From NCBI GenBank assembly GCA_003561535.1, contig PWWI01000284.1:1-58348 (forward strand): a DNA stretch of 58,348 nucleotides, read 5' to 3'. Of this stretch, positions 17,858 to 26,555 are shown one piece after another. The DNA comes from Nitriliruptoraceae bacterium. GTDB lineage: Bacteria; Actinomycetota; Nitriliruptoria; Nitriliruptorales; Nitriliruptoraceae. The notes below the pieces were generated by a model. The model saw only the letters and a program-made list of their open reading frames with translations, was not told where the DNA came from and ran no database searches. Position numbers and translations under genes: made by a program. Every line of letters begins with the position of its first letter. Within the stretch, counting starts at the first letter, position 1.

Positions 17858-17863
17858 TAAACT
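17858..17863 (+). promoter_or_regulatory. -10-like box TAAACT placed for a leaderless transcript
   Basis: TAAACT ends 8 nt before the ATG at 17872 and no SD is present, so transcription would begin at or next to the start codon. Confidence 0.4.
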
Positions 17864-17871
17864 GTGACGGT

Positions 17872-18780
17872 ATGCCGTCCCCACCGCGCCGACTCCCGAC
17901 CTCACCTTCAGCCGCGCAGCCTCTGCGATGGCGCGTGCTCGAGCGTGGGCGTGCGGGTGGGCCTGCGGGTTGGCGCGCGGGTGGGCGCGGGTCTCTGCGC
18001 GGGGGTTCGGTGCCACCGGGGTCCGTGGGCGACAGCACCTCGCTGGCCGTTGTCGCGCTGCTCGCGGCATCGGTCGCCTCGGGCCTCCACGCGACCTTGG
18101 GCGTCCAGCGGATGCGGGCCCGAGCCGCCGAGGTGACGCCGCTCGATCACGAGGTCGACCTCCCGGGTCGCTTCCCACCGCGGTACCTGGTCATGCTCGG
18201 TGACTCCGCGGCGGCGGGCCACGGACTCCCCGGGCCGGACGATGCGGTCCCACGCCGCGTCGCACACGCGCTGGTCGCCGTCGATGGTCGCGCCACCGCG
18301 GTCCGCAGCGTCGCCGTGGACGGCGCCACCACCGACGACGTGCTCCGTACGCAGGTCGAAGCCGCCCGCGGGGCTGACGTGGTGCTGCTCGGTGTCGGCG
18401 CCAACGATGCCTTCAAGGCCCACCGGTCGTCCTCCGAGGTGGCCGACGCCACCCACCGCCTGCTGACCGCGATCCGCGAGGTGGCGGCGCCGGAGGCTCG
18501 GCTCGTCTTCCACACCTGTCCCGACCTGTCCATGGCGCCCGGGTTGCCGCTCGTGCTGCGGCCCGCGGTCGGCTGGCGGTGCCGTCGCGTCGCCGAGGTC
18601 CAGCACGCGGTCGCCGCGATGCACGGGGTACCGGTGGCCGACCTGCCCCGCGAGCGCCTCAGCCCCGAGGTGTTCGGCGCGGACCGCTTCCACCCCGGTT
18701 CGGTCGGGCACGCCCGGCTCGCCGAGCGGGTCGTCACGATCCTGACCGACGGGGCGCGCGGCACCCCGGCGTCGTCCTGA
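17872..18780 (+). CDS. SGNH/GDSL-type hydrolase
   Basis: 302 residues. The Ser-nucleophile block VMLGDSAAAG, block III GVGANDA and the catalytic Asp-His pair in DRFHPG are all present, which is the complete SGNH set. Substrates of this superfamily include acyl esters of lipids and sugars. The N-terminal 60 residues contain a degenerate 12-bp DNA repeat encoding Gly/Arg-rich sequence, then one hydrophobic stretch (SLAVVALLAASVASGL), so the enzyme is probably membrane-anchored or exported. The start is supported by a leaderless-type -10 box, and the frame of the Gly/Arg stretch matches. A later start at GTG 18025 is possible. Confidence 0.85.
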   Translation: MPSPPRRLPTSPSAAQPLRWRVLERGRAGGPAGWRAGGRGSLRGGSVPPGSVGDSTSLAVVALLAASVASGLHATLGVQRMRARAAEVTPLDHEVDLPGRFPPRYLVMLGDSAAAGHGLPGPDDAVPRRVAHALVAVDGRATAVRSVAVDGATTDDVLRTQVEAARGADVVLLGVGANDAFKAHRSSSEVADATHRLLTAIREVAAPEARLVFHTCPDLSMAPGLPLVLRPAVGWRCRRVAEVQHAVAAMHGVPVADLPRERLSPEVFGADRFHPGSVGHARLAERVVTILTDGARGTPASS

Positions 18781-18872
18781 GGGTCCCAGCGCCGACCTAA
18801 GGTGGTGACACCGGGCGCGGGGTGGTGACCCCCGACGCGCGGGAGCGACGTCAGCCGTCGCGCTGTGGGAGC

Positions 18873-18878
18873 TAGCCT
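18873..18878 (+). promoter_or_regulatory. -10-like box TAGCCT ahead of the ThyX-like gene
   Basis: Recurring TAGCCT hexamer, 123 nt before the GTG at 19002. A long leader without other recognisable structure follows. Confidence 0.3.
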
Positions 18879-19001
18879 GCCCCGCGCGCCCTCCCGCCAC
18901 CCCACGGAGCTGAGCGCGGCACCTCGGTCGCCGGGCCCGTGCTCGGCCATGCATCGCGGTCCGTCCCGCCCCGCTCCACCCCCGACCACCTCGAGGCAGC
19001 T

Positions 19002-20642
19002 GTGTCCGAACTCGAACCGGAGGTGCTGACCGCCGAGGAGCGCGAACTGCTCGGGCGGTACCTGACGGCCCCTGACGAGGGGGTGTTCGCGCTCACCGGA
19101 CTACCGGAGGTGGTCAAGGGCGCGTTGTTCGCCCGCTACTCCCGCTACGGCGGCTCGCTGCAGCGGCTGTTCCTCGACGAGTTCGCCGACGACCTGGCCA
19201 CCGAGGATCCGGCGGCCCGGGCCGCTTCCCTCTACGACAAGGTCTTCAGCGAGTACGGCGACGACTCGGTGGCGCAGCTCGGCGGCGCCCACGTGGCCCT
19301 GGAGGACATCTCCAACCTGCTGACCAAGCGGATCGAGTGGGGCCGGCTGGCCGCCTACCTGGAACAGTCCACCCGCTACATCCCCTACGACACCAAGCCG
19401 CACGGCCGGTACCGCTACCACCGCGACGCCGACGTCATGGCCGGTCCCCACGCCACGGCCTACGTCGAGCACCTCGATGCGATCTTCGATCTCTACAGCG
19501 CGCTGGTGCCGGAGGTCCTCGGCTGGGTCCGTGGGCGGTGGCCGAAGGATGACGCCACCTCTGCCTTCGCCTACCGCAACGCCACCAAGGCCAAGGCGCT
19601 GGATCTGATCCGCGGGCTGCTCCCGGCGGCCACCACCTCCAACGTCGGGATGTTCGCCTCGGGCCAGTCCTACGAGGGGTTGCTGCTGCGGCTGAGGGCC
19701 GACGAGCTCGCCGAATCGCGCGCGCTCGCCGACCGGCTGTTGACCGAGCTCAGGCAGGTCATCCCCTCCTTCCTCACCCGGGTCGACCGTCCCGACCGCG
19801 GCGGGGCGTGGTCGGAGTACCTGGCCGCCCGCCGCGACGAGACCCGCGCGCTGGCCCGCGAGTTCGTGCCGGCGCACCCCGTCCAGCCCGCGGAGTTGGT
19901 GACCCTGACCGACTGGGCGCCCCGCGACCCCGTCGACGCCGAGGTGGCGCTGGTCACCGCCGCCCTCTACCCCCACGTGACGATCCCCGAGCAGCAGCTC
20001 GAGGCCGAGGTCCGGACCTGGTCGGCCGAGCGGCGCGCCGAGGTGCTGGCCGCCTACGTCGGTGAGCGCACCAACCGTCGCCACAAGCCCGGTCGTGGGT
20101 TCGAGCGGGTGTGGTACCGCTTCGACGTGCTCGGTGACTACGGGGGGTTCCGCGACCTGCAGCGGCACCGCATGCTCACGATCGAGTGGCAGGACCTCAC
20201 CACCGCGCACGGCTACGAGACCCCGCCGGAGCTGGTCGAGGCGGGGGGCGAAGACCGCTGGCACGAGGCCCTGGAGCGCTCCGCGGCGCTGGAGGCCCTG
20301 CTCGCCCCCGACCACCCGGCGGCCGCCCAGTACGCGGTGTGCTTCGCCTACCGGGTGCGCTACGTGATCCAGCTGAACGCCCGCGCGGCCATGCAGATGC
20401 TCGAGCTGCGCTCGATCCCCCAGGGCCACCCCCAGTACCGGCGGGTCGTCCAGGCCATGCACCGTCAGATCGGCGAGGTGGCTGGGCACCGGGCGGTGGC
20501 CGATGCCATGGTCCACGTCGATCACGGGGCCAGTGAACTCGAGCGGCTGGCCTCGGAGCAGGCCGCCGAGCGTCGCCGTCAGGCGCGGCAGGCCGGTCCG
20601 GAGACGCCGCAGGACGAAGCTTCAGGGGAGGGACCGGCATGA
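19002..20642 (+). CDS. Double-length ThyX-like protein (probable FAD-dependent thymidylate synthase)
   Basis: 546 residues from the GTG at 19002 (CGAGG upstream), about twice the usual ThyX length. The ThyX signature RHRxxSxNExSxRY appears split between two halves. The N-half has AYLEQSTRY, matching the ExSxRY end but with Ala and Leu where Ser and Asn are expected. The C-half has RHRMLTIEWQDLT, matching the RHR start. The C-half also ends like ThyX (QLNARAAMQMLELR). ThyX makes dTMP from dUMP with FAD, methylene-THF and NADPH. In mycobacteria thyX sits just before dapA and rnj, and this gene holds that position, which supports the role. Activity has to be inferred, and no ThyA is in the window. 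It overlaps the next gene (ATGA). Confidence 0.72.
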   Translation: MSELEPEVLTAEERELLGRYLTAPDEGVFALTGLPEVVKGALFARYSRYGGSLQRLFLDEFADDLATEDPAARAASLYDKVFSEYGDDSVAQLGGAHVALEDISNLLTKRIEWGRLAAYLEQSTRYIPYDTKPHGRYRYHRDADVMAGPHATAYVEHLDAIFDLYSALVPEVLGWVRGRWPKDDATSAFAYRNATKAKALDLIRGLLPAATTSNVGMFASGQSYEGLLLRLRADELAESRALADRLLTELRQVIPSFLTRVDRPDRGGAWSEYLAARRDETRALAREFVPAHPVQPAELVTLTDWAPRDPVDAEVALVTAALYPHVTIPEQQLEAEVRTWSAERRAEVLAAYVGERTNRRHKPGRGFERVWYRFDVLGDYGGFRDLQRHRMLTIEWQDLTTAHGYETPPELVEAGGEDRWHEALERSAALEALLAPDHPAAAQYAVCFAYRVRYVIQLNARAAMQMLELRSIPQGHPQYRRVVQAMHRQIGEVAGHRAVADAMVHVDHGASELERLASEQAAERRRQARQAGPETPQDEASGEGPA

Positions 20643-21016
20643 ACGAGCGCGTCCGGACGGTGCTGCTCGGGGTGGCGGTCGGTGTCGTGCCGCTGCTGCT
20701 CCTCGACCTCGCGCGCATCCTGACCGACGCGGTCGCCGTCGACGGTGGGGACACCAGCGTGTGGTGGCCCGTCGCCTCCTACGTCGCGGCGGGGGCCGTG
20801 GCGGCCTTCGGGATGGGGGCCGGGCGGCGGGACCGGGCGATCCCCGCTGTCGGTGCCCTGATCCTGCTGCTGGTGGTGCTGCCCACGGTTCCGGTCTCCG
20901 TGGCGGAGCGGCTGCCGAGCCTGCCGTTGCTGCCCGCGGCGTCCGCGAGCCAGGCGGTCGTGTTCGCGATCGCCGGGGCCTACCTCTACGCCACGATCCG
21001 GGGTCCGAGCACCTGA
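20639..21016 (+). CDS. Small four-helix membrane protein of unknown function
   Basis: 125 residues, ATGA overlap with the ThyX-like gene, so it is likely translated together with it. Four hydrophobic segments are visible (about residues 7-26, 42-60, 66-84 and 100-118), with short polar loops and an AGRRDR turn on the cytoplasmic side. I recognise no family. Coupling to a nucleotide enzyme gene may be only positional. It converges on the next gene with one base between stops. Confidence 0.65.
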   Translation: MNERVRTVLLGVAVGVVPLLLLDLARILTDAVAVDGGDTSVWWPVASYVAAGAVAAFGMGAGRRDRAIPAVGALILLLVVLPTVPVSVAERLPSLPLLPAASASQAVVFAIAGAYLYATIRGPST

Positions 21017-21017
21017 G

Positions 21018-21812
21018 CTAGCCACCGTCGACGGCGGTGAAGCTCGCACGGGCGCGCACCGGTGGCGCCAGCGGTGTCCCGTCGCCCCGGTTGAGGTCGA
21101 CGGTGACCTGCCAGGTGCCGGCGGGCACGGCGATCTCGACCGTCACCTCCTCGCAGGGGGTCGCGACCGGGCATCCGACCACCTCGATGTCGAGGCGGCG
21201 CTGCGGGGCGGCACCGCCGTCGTCGCGCAGCTCCTGGAGCGCGATGGTCAGCTCACCGGCCTCCTCCGGGTCCTCGGGCAGCGCCGAGAGCTCCACCCCG
21301 CCCGGCCCGATGGAACCACCCAGGACGGTCACGGTGACGGGGACCACCCCGGCGGCGACCTCGGCGCCCTCCCCGGGCGCGAGGATCTCGAGTTCGGCGT
21401 CGTCGCTGAGGGGCAGGATCTCCGGTGGTGGGTGGAGCGCGATGGTCAGGGGCGCGTAGAGGAGCCACGCGCTGACCCCGAGCAGCGCCAGCGCCCCCAT
21501 CGGGACCGCCGCCGGGAACCGCAGCTCCACCCCGGCCACCCCGCCCAGCAGCAGGACGCCCAGCGAGACGACCGCCAGCGGCAGCCCCCACCCGATGCCA
21601 TCGGAGACCACCTCGTGTCCGAGGACCCCGAGGCTGGCCAGCACGGCCGTGGCTGCCAGGGGGGCCACCAGGTCGGCAGGACGGCGGACCTGCAGCCACC
21701 CGATCCCGGCGGCCAGCGCCATCCCGGTGAGCACCACCCCGGCGACCACGACCATCGCCTGCCAGGTGGAGCCGGGACCGGCATGCGCCAGGACCAGCGA
21801 GGCGACGGTCAC
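21018..21812 (-). CDS. Membrane protein with extracytoplasmic beta-rich domain, function unknown
   Basis: 264 residues. Four or five hydrophobic segments fill the first 135 residues. A C-terminal extracytoplasmic domain follows, with acidic beta-strand-like sequence, two cysteines (GCPVATPCEE) that could form a disulfide, and an ending typical of small Ig-like or CopC/YtkA-like domains (AGTWQVTVDLNRGDG). The GTG start overlaps the stop of the Dabb-domain gene upstream (GTGA), so the two form an operon. I do not recognise the full architecture. Confidence 0.6.
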   Translation of the reverse strand: MTVASLVLAHAGPGSTWQAMVVVAGVVLTGMALAAGIGWLQVRRPADLVAPLAATAVLASLGVLGHEVVSDGIGWGLPLAVVSLGVLLLGGVAGVELRFPAAVPMGALALLGVSAWLLYAPLTIALHPPPEILPLSDDAELEILAPGEGAEVAAGVVPVTVTVLGGSIGPGGVELSALPEDPEEAGELTIALQELRDDGGAAPQRRLDIEVVGCPVATPCEEVTVEIAVPAGTWQVTVDLNRGDGTPLAPPVRARASFTAVDGG

Positions 21813-22108
21813 GGCAGGTCGGCGGGCTCGTCGTCGGTGGCGATGTCCAGGCGGACGGTGGGGATGCCGAGCGCCTTGATGCGCTCGACCACGGGCAGGT
21901 GCTCGGGGTGGACCCGGTAGCGCGTCAGGGCCTCCACGTCGGTGAAGACGGTGAGCAGGCCGGTGATCGTCGGCTCCTCGACGTCGCGGGCAACCCGCAG
22001 CCAGGCGACCTCGTCGAGGTCGGCCAGGGCCGCCAGCGAGGCCTCGAGCTCCTGCCGGGTCTCCTCGTCCACCTCGGTGCAGTCGAAGCGCACCACGTGC
22101 CAGATCAC
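21809..22108 (-). CDS. Dabb-domain (stress-responsive alpha/beta barrel) protein
   Basis: 99 residues from the GTG at 22108, with AAGGAG at 7 nt; the upstream frame is not conserved. The sequence IWHVVRFDCTEVDE at the start and YRVHPEHLPVVERIKA in the second half match the Dabb fold, with the usual YxxHPxH motif. Dabb proteins are small dimeric ferredoxin-like barrels with varied or unknown roles. It forms a two-gene operon with the membrane protein at 21018. Confidence 0.78.
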   Translation of the reverse strand: MIWHVVRFDCTEVDEETRQELEASLAALADLDEVAWLRVARDVEEPTITGLLTVFTDVEALTRYRVHPEHLPVVERIKALGIPTVRLDIATDDEPADLP

Positions 22109-22179
22109 GTCGCTCTCCTTCGGGTCGGGGTCCGTGCGGCCCGCTGGACCAGGGCGACCGGTCGCAGGTGCACGGGCGT

Positions 22180-22185
22180 TAGGAT
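22180..22185 (+). promoter_or_regulatory. -10-like box TAGGAT of dapA
   Basis: TAGGAT about 75 nt before the dapA ATG, in the divergent gap with the Dabb gene. Confidence 0.35.
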
Positions 22186-22259
22186 AGGGGCGCGATGCCT
22201 CGGGCCCGATCGGTGCCGGGGACCTCGGTCCGCCCTTCACGAGGAGGCGATGAGCCTCG

Positions 22260-23183
22260 ATGCCCACCCCACCGCTCGATCATCCGAGCCCGCCCGAGGG
22301 CATCGGCCGGGTCGTCACCGCCATGGTGACACCCTTCCGGTCCGACGGCAGCCTCGATCTCGACGGGGTCGCCGTGCTCGCGGAGCACCTCGTCACCCAC
22401 GGCAGCGACACGCTGCTGGTCAACGGGACCACCGGGGAGTCACCCACCCTCCAGGGTGAGGAGCCCCTCGAGGTGCTGCGCGTCGTGCGGGACACGGTCG
22501 CGGGCCGCGCCACCGTGATGCTGGGCACGGGCTCCAACGACACGGCGAAGACGGTCACCGCCACCGCCAAGGCCGAGGCCGCCGGCGCCGACGCCGTGCT
22601 GGTCGTCACGCCCTACTACAACCGTCCCGACCAGCGGGGGCTCGAGGCCCACTTCAAGGCCGCCGCGGCGGCGACCGACCTGCCGATGGTGGTCTACGAC
22701 ATCCCCTCGCGCAGCGCCCGCGCGGTCGAGGTCGCCACCCACGTCGCGCTCGCCGAGGTGGAGAACATCGTCGGCGTCAAGGACGCGACCGCGGACTGCG
22801 GGCGCGCCGGGGACCTGCTGCTCTCGACCGCCGGCGCTCCCGGTGGCTACGCGATGTGGTCCGGTGCGGACGAGGTCAACCTGCCCCTGCTGTCGGTCGG
22901 AGCCGTCGGGGTGGTGTCGGTCGCCTCCCACCTGGTCGGGCCGGAGATCGCGGCCATGATCGCGGCCTTCCCCACCGACCCGGCACGGGCCCGCACGCTC
23001 CACCTCGACTGCCTTCCGGTCCACAGGGCGCTGTTCGGTGAGCCCTCCCCGGCCCCGCTCAAGGGGGCGCTTGCCCGCCTCGGGCTCCCGGCCGGGCCGG
23101 TCCGTCCCCCTCTCGCCGATGCGTCACCCGCGGCGGTCGACGCCGTCCTCGCGGCGCTGCAGCCGGTCCAGGAGCAACGATGA
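22260..23183 (+). CDS. dapA: 4-hydroxy-tetrahydrodipicolinate synthase
   Basis: 307 residues. It condenses pyruvate with aspartate semialdehyde, the first step specific to diaminopimelate and lysine. The Schiff-base lysine is Lys174 in GVKDAT. The catalytic tyrosines are Tyr120 (TPYYNRP) and Tyr146 (YDIPSRS), spaced as in the E. coli enzyme. The GTTGE motif is intact in NGTTGESPTL. The SD GAGGAGG lies 11-12 nt before the ATG at 22260; another ATG at 22250 is out of frame and too close to the SD. The stop overlaps rnj (ATGA), the usual actinobacterial pairing. Confidence 0.95.
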   Translation: MPTPPLDHPSPPEGIGRVVTAMVTPFRSDGSLDLDGVAVLAEHLVTHGSDTLLVNGTTGESPTLQGEEPLEVLRVVRDTVAGRATVMLGTGSNDTAKTVTATAKAEAAGADAVLVVTPYYNRPDQRGLEAHFKAAAAATDLPMVVYDIPSRSARAVEVATHVALAEVENIVGVKDATADCGRAGDLLLSTAGAPGGYAMWSGADEVNLPLLSVGAVGVVSVASHLVGPEIAAMIAAFPTDPARARTLHLDCLPVHRALFGEPSPAPLKGALARLGLPAGPVRPPLADASPAAVDAVLAALQPVQEQR

Positions 23184-24847
23184 GTGCAACCGACGGGGTC
23201 GAGGTCACCTTCCTGGGTGGGCTCGGTGAGATCGGCCGCAACATGGCCACCATCGAGATCGACGGCCGCATCGGCATCGTCGACGTCGGGGTGCTGTTCC
23301 CCGACGAGGAGCACCTCGGGGTGGATCTCATCCTCGCCGACTGGAGCTGGCTGGCCGATCGTGGCGACGACGTCGAGGGGGTGTTCCTGACCCACGGCCA
23401 CCTCGACCACATCGGGGCCCTGCCCTACCTGTTGCGCGACCTCGACCGGACGCTGGACGTCTACGGGACCCGTCTGACGATCGCCTTCTGCGAGGCGATC
23501 CTCGAGGAGTGGTCGGATCTGCCTCGGCCGCGCTACCACGAGGTCGAGCCCGGCGACCGGTTCACCCAGGGGCCCTTCGACGTCGAGGCCGTCCAGGTCA
23601 GCCACTCGATCCCCGACGGGGTCGCGTTCGCCTTCCGGACGCCTGAGGGCATGATCGTCCACACCGGCGACTTCAAGCTCGACCAGTCGCCCCTGGACGG
23701 TCGCCCCACCGACCTCGCCCACTTCGCCCGGCTCGGCGACGAGGGGGTCGATCTCCTGCTGGCCGACTCCACCGGCGCGGAGAGCCCCGGCCACGTCCGG
23801 CCCGAGCGCACGATCGGCGCGACGATCCGTCAGTACCTGTCGGAGGCCGAGGGCCTGGTCGTGGTGGCGTCCTTCGCCAGCCACGTCCACCGCATCCAGC
23901 AGGTGCTCGACGCCGCGCTCGCCGTCGGGCGCCGCCCGGTGTTCGTCGGGCGCTCGATGGTGCGCAACATGGCCATCGCGGGCGAGCTCGGCTACCTCGA
24001 TTTCGACTCCGATCTGGCCGTGGACCCCAACGAGGTGGACCGCTACGACCGCTCCGAGTTGATCGTGGTCTCCACCGGGTCCCAGGGCGAGCCGTTCAGC
24101 GCGCTGTCGTTGATGGGGTCCGGGGAGCACCGTCGCCTCGAGGGGGGGGAGGGCGACCTGGTGATCCTCGCCTCGAGCCTCATCCCCGGGAACGAGCAGG
24201 CGGTGTTCCGCTCGATCAACAACCTGTCCCGCCGGGGCTGCACCGTGATCCACGGCGGCGTCGCTCACGTCCACGTCTCCGGGCACGCCAGCCGTGAGGA
24301 TCTGATCCTGTTCCACAACATCGTGGAGCCGGAACACTTCGTCCCGGTCCACGGCGAGCACCGCCACCTGCGAGCCCACGCGGAGATCGCCCGGGAGACC
24401 GGGTGTCTGCCCGAGAAGGTGTTCATCTGCGAGGACGGGGACTCGCTCGTGCTCCGCGACGGCGAGGTGACCCGCAGCCAGGGGCGTCCGACGAGCCACG
24501 TCTACATCGACGGGCTGCTCGACGACGTCGGTCCGGCGCTGCTGCGCGACCGGCGCCGCATCGGTGAGGACGGCATCTGCATCGCGATCGTCACGATCGA
24601 TACCCACGCGCGACGCAAGGCCGCGGACACCGTCGTCACCCAGAAGGGTGTGGTCTTCCACGAGCAGGCCGACGACATCCTCGACGCGGCCCGCAAGGCC
24701 GTCGACACCGAGCTCGAGGGGTTGGCGGCGGCGAGGTTCGAGGACACCGCTGCCATCTCCCGCCACGTGGTGCAGGCGCTGGGCAGGTTCTGGAAGCAGG
24801 AGACCGGACGACGGCCGTTCATCCTGCCGGTCGTGCAGGAGGCCTGA
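23180..24847 (+). CDS. rnj: Ribonuclease J
   Basis: 555 residues, the normal length. RNase J is a metallo-beta-lactamase/beta-CASP exo- and endonuclease that matures rRNA and degrades mRNA. Visible motifs are FLGGLGEIGRNM at the N-terminus, the zinc motif THGHLDHIG, HTGDFKLD, the beta-CASP VVSTGSQGEP, and HVSGHASREDL with FVPVHGEHRHL. It is translationally coupled to dapA (ATGA overlap), a conserved order in actinobacteria. With rnz, this window therefore holds two RNases of the same fold. Confidence 0.95.
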   Translation: MSATDGVEVTFLGGLGEIGRNMATIEIDGRIGIVDVGVLFPDEEHLGVDLILADWSWLADRGDDVEGVFLTHGHLDHIGALPYLLRDLDRTLDVYGTRLTIAFCEAILEEWSDLPRPRYHEVEPGDRFTQGPFDVEAVQVSHSIPDGVAFAFRTPEGMIVHTGDFKLDQSPLDGRPTDLAHFARLGDEGVDLLLADSTGAESPGHVRPERTIGATIRQYLSEAEGLVVVASFASHVHRIQQVLDAALAVGRRPVFVGRSMVRNMAIAGELGYLDFDSDLAVDPNEVDRYDRSELIVVSTGSQGEPFSALSLMGSGEHRRLEGGEGDLVILASSLIPGNEQAVFRSINNLSRRGCTVIHGGVAHVHVSGHASREDLILFHNIVEPEHFVPVHGEHRHLRAHAEIARETGCLPEKVFICEDGDSLVLRDGEVTRSQGRPTSHVYIDGLLDDVGPALLRDRRRIGEDGICIAIVTIDTHARRKAADTVVTQKGVVFHEQADDILDAARKAVDTELEGLAAARFEDTAAISRHVVQALGRFWKQETGRRPFILPVVQEA

Positions 24848-24862
24848 GGCCGCCCAGGGTCC

Positions 24863-24894
24863 GGCCCGCCGGCCCGCCGGCCGACCGGCCCGTC
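24863..24894. repeat. 8-bp GGCCCGCC-type tandem repeat between convergent rnj and nitronate monooxygenase genes
   Basis: Four head-to-tail octamers (two identical GGCCCGCC, then GGCCGACC and GGCCCGTC) fill the 45-bp gap and run into the stop of the reverse-strand gene. Strong GC pairing potential could also serve termination. Confidence 0.6.
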
Positions 24895-26317
24895 AGGCCG
24901 GAGCGCCCACCCGCGCGAGCAGGTGCGCGACCACGTCCTGCGCGCGGTAGCGGTTGCTGCCGTCGAGCAGTCGGGTGAGGTCGAGGAGGTCGTCACCTGC
25001 GGTCATGACCGCGGGCTCCGCGTAGCCCTCACGGCGGACCTGTCCGAGGTCGATCGCGGTCAGCAGGCCGTTGCACAGGCAGCGGCGTCCCTCGGCGTCC
25101 TCCTCGGTGCCGCCCTTGCGTACGAAGTCGGTGATCGGCTCCGCGGAGCATCGGTAGCCGAGACCACCGTCCTCCTTGGCGTAGGCCTCGCGCAGGTAGC
25201 CGACGTCGCACTTTCGGGGCCGGGCCTCGGCCACCTCGACGTCGGCGATCGTGCCCGCGAGCTCCACGAGCTTGAAGGGGAAGCCGGTGGGGCTGGCGAC
25301 GGGGTCGGTGCGGACCGACATCGTTCCGTCCACGACCCGATCGAGGACCGCGTGCTTGAGCTCCGGGCTCAGCCCCGACTCCTCGCAGAAGGCGAAGGCG
25401 GTCCCGACCTGGACGCCGGCGGCGCCGAGCTGGAGTGCCTCCTCGACCCGCTGCGGTGTCCCCCACCCGCCGGCGAGCCAGAAGGGCTTGCCGAGGGCGG
25501 CGACGGCCTCCAGCTTGACCTCGTCGCGCGCGCCGTAGACCGGCTGCCCGGTCGCATCCAGGTTCGGCCTGCCTCGGGGTGGGGCGTTGTGCCCCCCGGC
25601 CACGGGCATCTCGACCACGTACCCATCAGGTGACCCGGAGGTGTTGCGGTCGAGGTAGGTGGCCAGGGTGTGGGAGGACACGATGGCGAAGAAGCGGGGC
25701 CGGCTGACCTCGGGCGCCGGGTGGCCGTCGAGGAACGCCTCGGGGGAGAAGCGCGAGATCGCCTTGTCCCCGCCGGCCACGTCGATCCGCATCTCGACGT
25801 CCTCGTGGCGGGCGAGGCGGTCGAGGATCGCGGGGATGTGGGCCGGGATGCCGGCACCCATGAGCACCGCGTCGACGCCGGCCAGCACCGCCCCGTACAA
25901 CGACGGCAGGGTGGGCAGCTGGATCTTCTCCAGGTAGTTGACCCCGATCAGCCCGTCGGTGCCGGCCTTGGCCATGGTGATCTCGGCGAAGTTCGCCACG
26001 ACCAGCAGTTCCAGGTCCTTGCGGGAGGGCTCGAGCACCGGACGCGCGACGCCGGGGAAGCGTGCCCCGTGGGCTTTCGCCTCCTCGCGGTAGTACCGAT
26101 CGCGGACGCGGGCCGCGATCTCGGGGACCGGGAAGGCCTCCAGGGCACGGCGCACGTGGCCGCCCGGATCCCCCTCGGACAGCCGCCGCGCCACGGTCAC
26201 GGCCACGGCGGTGCCGGAGACCACTCCGAGCTGGCCGAGGTCGGCCACGGCCTGGGCGAGCTGCCAACTCGAGGCGCCGACGCCCATCCCTCCTTGCACG
26301 ATGATCGGTTCGGTCAT
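24893..26317 (-). CDS. Nitronate monooxygenase-like FMN-dependent oxidoreductase
   Basis: 474 residues, longer than the usual 320-350 of nitronate monooxygenase. It has a TIM-barrel FMN core: QGGMGVGASSW at the start, GVNYLEKIQ, VLMGAGIPAHIP, the conserved VAGGHNAPPRG stretch, and FMN phosphate loop LAGGWGTPQRVEEAL with QVGTAFAFCEES. A C-terminal extension has several Cys (RKCDVGYLREA, YRCSAEP, RRCLCNG) that could bind metal. Relatives include 2-nitropropane dioxygenases and PfaD-like enoyl reductases, so the substrate is open. The ATG follows GAGGAG. A palindromic operator lies 79 bp upstream, suggesting specific repression. Confidence 0.8.
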   Translation of the reverse strand: MTEPIIVQGGMGVGASSWQLAQAVADLGQLGVVSGTAVAVTVARRLSEGDPGGHVRRALEAFPVPEIAARVRDRYYREEAKAHGARFPGVARPVLEPSRKDLELLVVANFAEITMAKAGTDGLIGVNYLEKIQLPTLPSLYGAVLAGVDAVLMGAGIPAHIPAILDRLARHEDVEMRIDVAGGDKAISRFSPEAFLDGHPAPEVSRPRFFAIVSSHTLATYLDRNTSGSPDGYVVEMPVAGGHNAPPRGRPNLDATGQPVYGARDEVKLEAVAALGKPFWLAGGWGTPQRVEEALQLGAAGVQVGTAFAFCEESGLSPELKHAVLDRVVDGTMSVRTDPVASPTGFPFKLVELAGTIADVEVAEARPRKCDVGYLREAYAKEDGGLGYRCSAEPITDFVRKGGTEEDAEGRRCLCNGLLTAIDLGQVRREGYAEPAVMTAGDDLLDLTRLLDGSNRYRAQDVVAHLLARVGAPA

Positions 26318-26395
26318 GGAGCACTCCTCGACGTCGGTGCGGTCCGGCTCGCAGCGGTGGGGCCACGAGCCGGCGACGGGTTCGGATCACCTAGC

Positions 26396-26415
26396 TTACG
26401 GTGCCGTAACCGTAA
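26396..26415. promoter_or_regulatory. Operator-like palindrome TTACGGTGCCGTAA with an extra half-site
   Basis: TTACGG-TG-CCGTAA is a perfect inverted repeat (26396-26409), followed directly by another CCGTAA (26410-26415). It is AT-rich for this genome. It lies upstream of the nitronate monooxygenase-like gene and about 140 bp before ftsK. A TetR-like repressor is the likely reader, but none is encoded nearby. Confidence 0.5.
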
Positions 26416-26555
26416 CTTCTCGTCATCTGGGTGGGGACCGGGTCCTCGTCCGGACGGCCAGCGTGGCCGGGCCACCCCGCTCCGGGTGTAGTTCCAAGGC
26501 TGTGGTTGCCGTTACGCTGCACGGGCCACGTTCCAGACCGGACCCAGGGGGTGCT

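Noticed and set aside
17329-17871. Upstream extension of the SGNH hydrolase frame into the ABC exporter gene
   Set aside because: It is antisense to the exporter, whose motifs are intact. A -10 box lies directly before the ATG at 17872.
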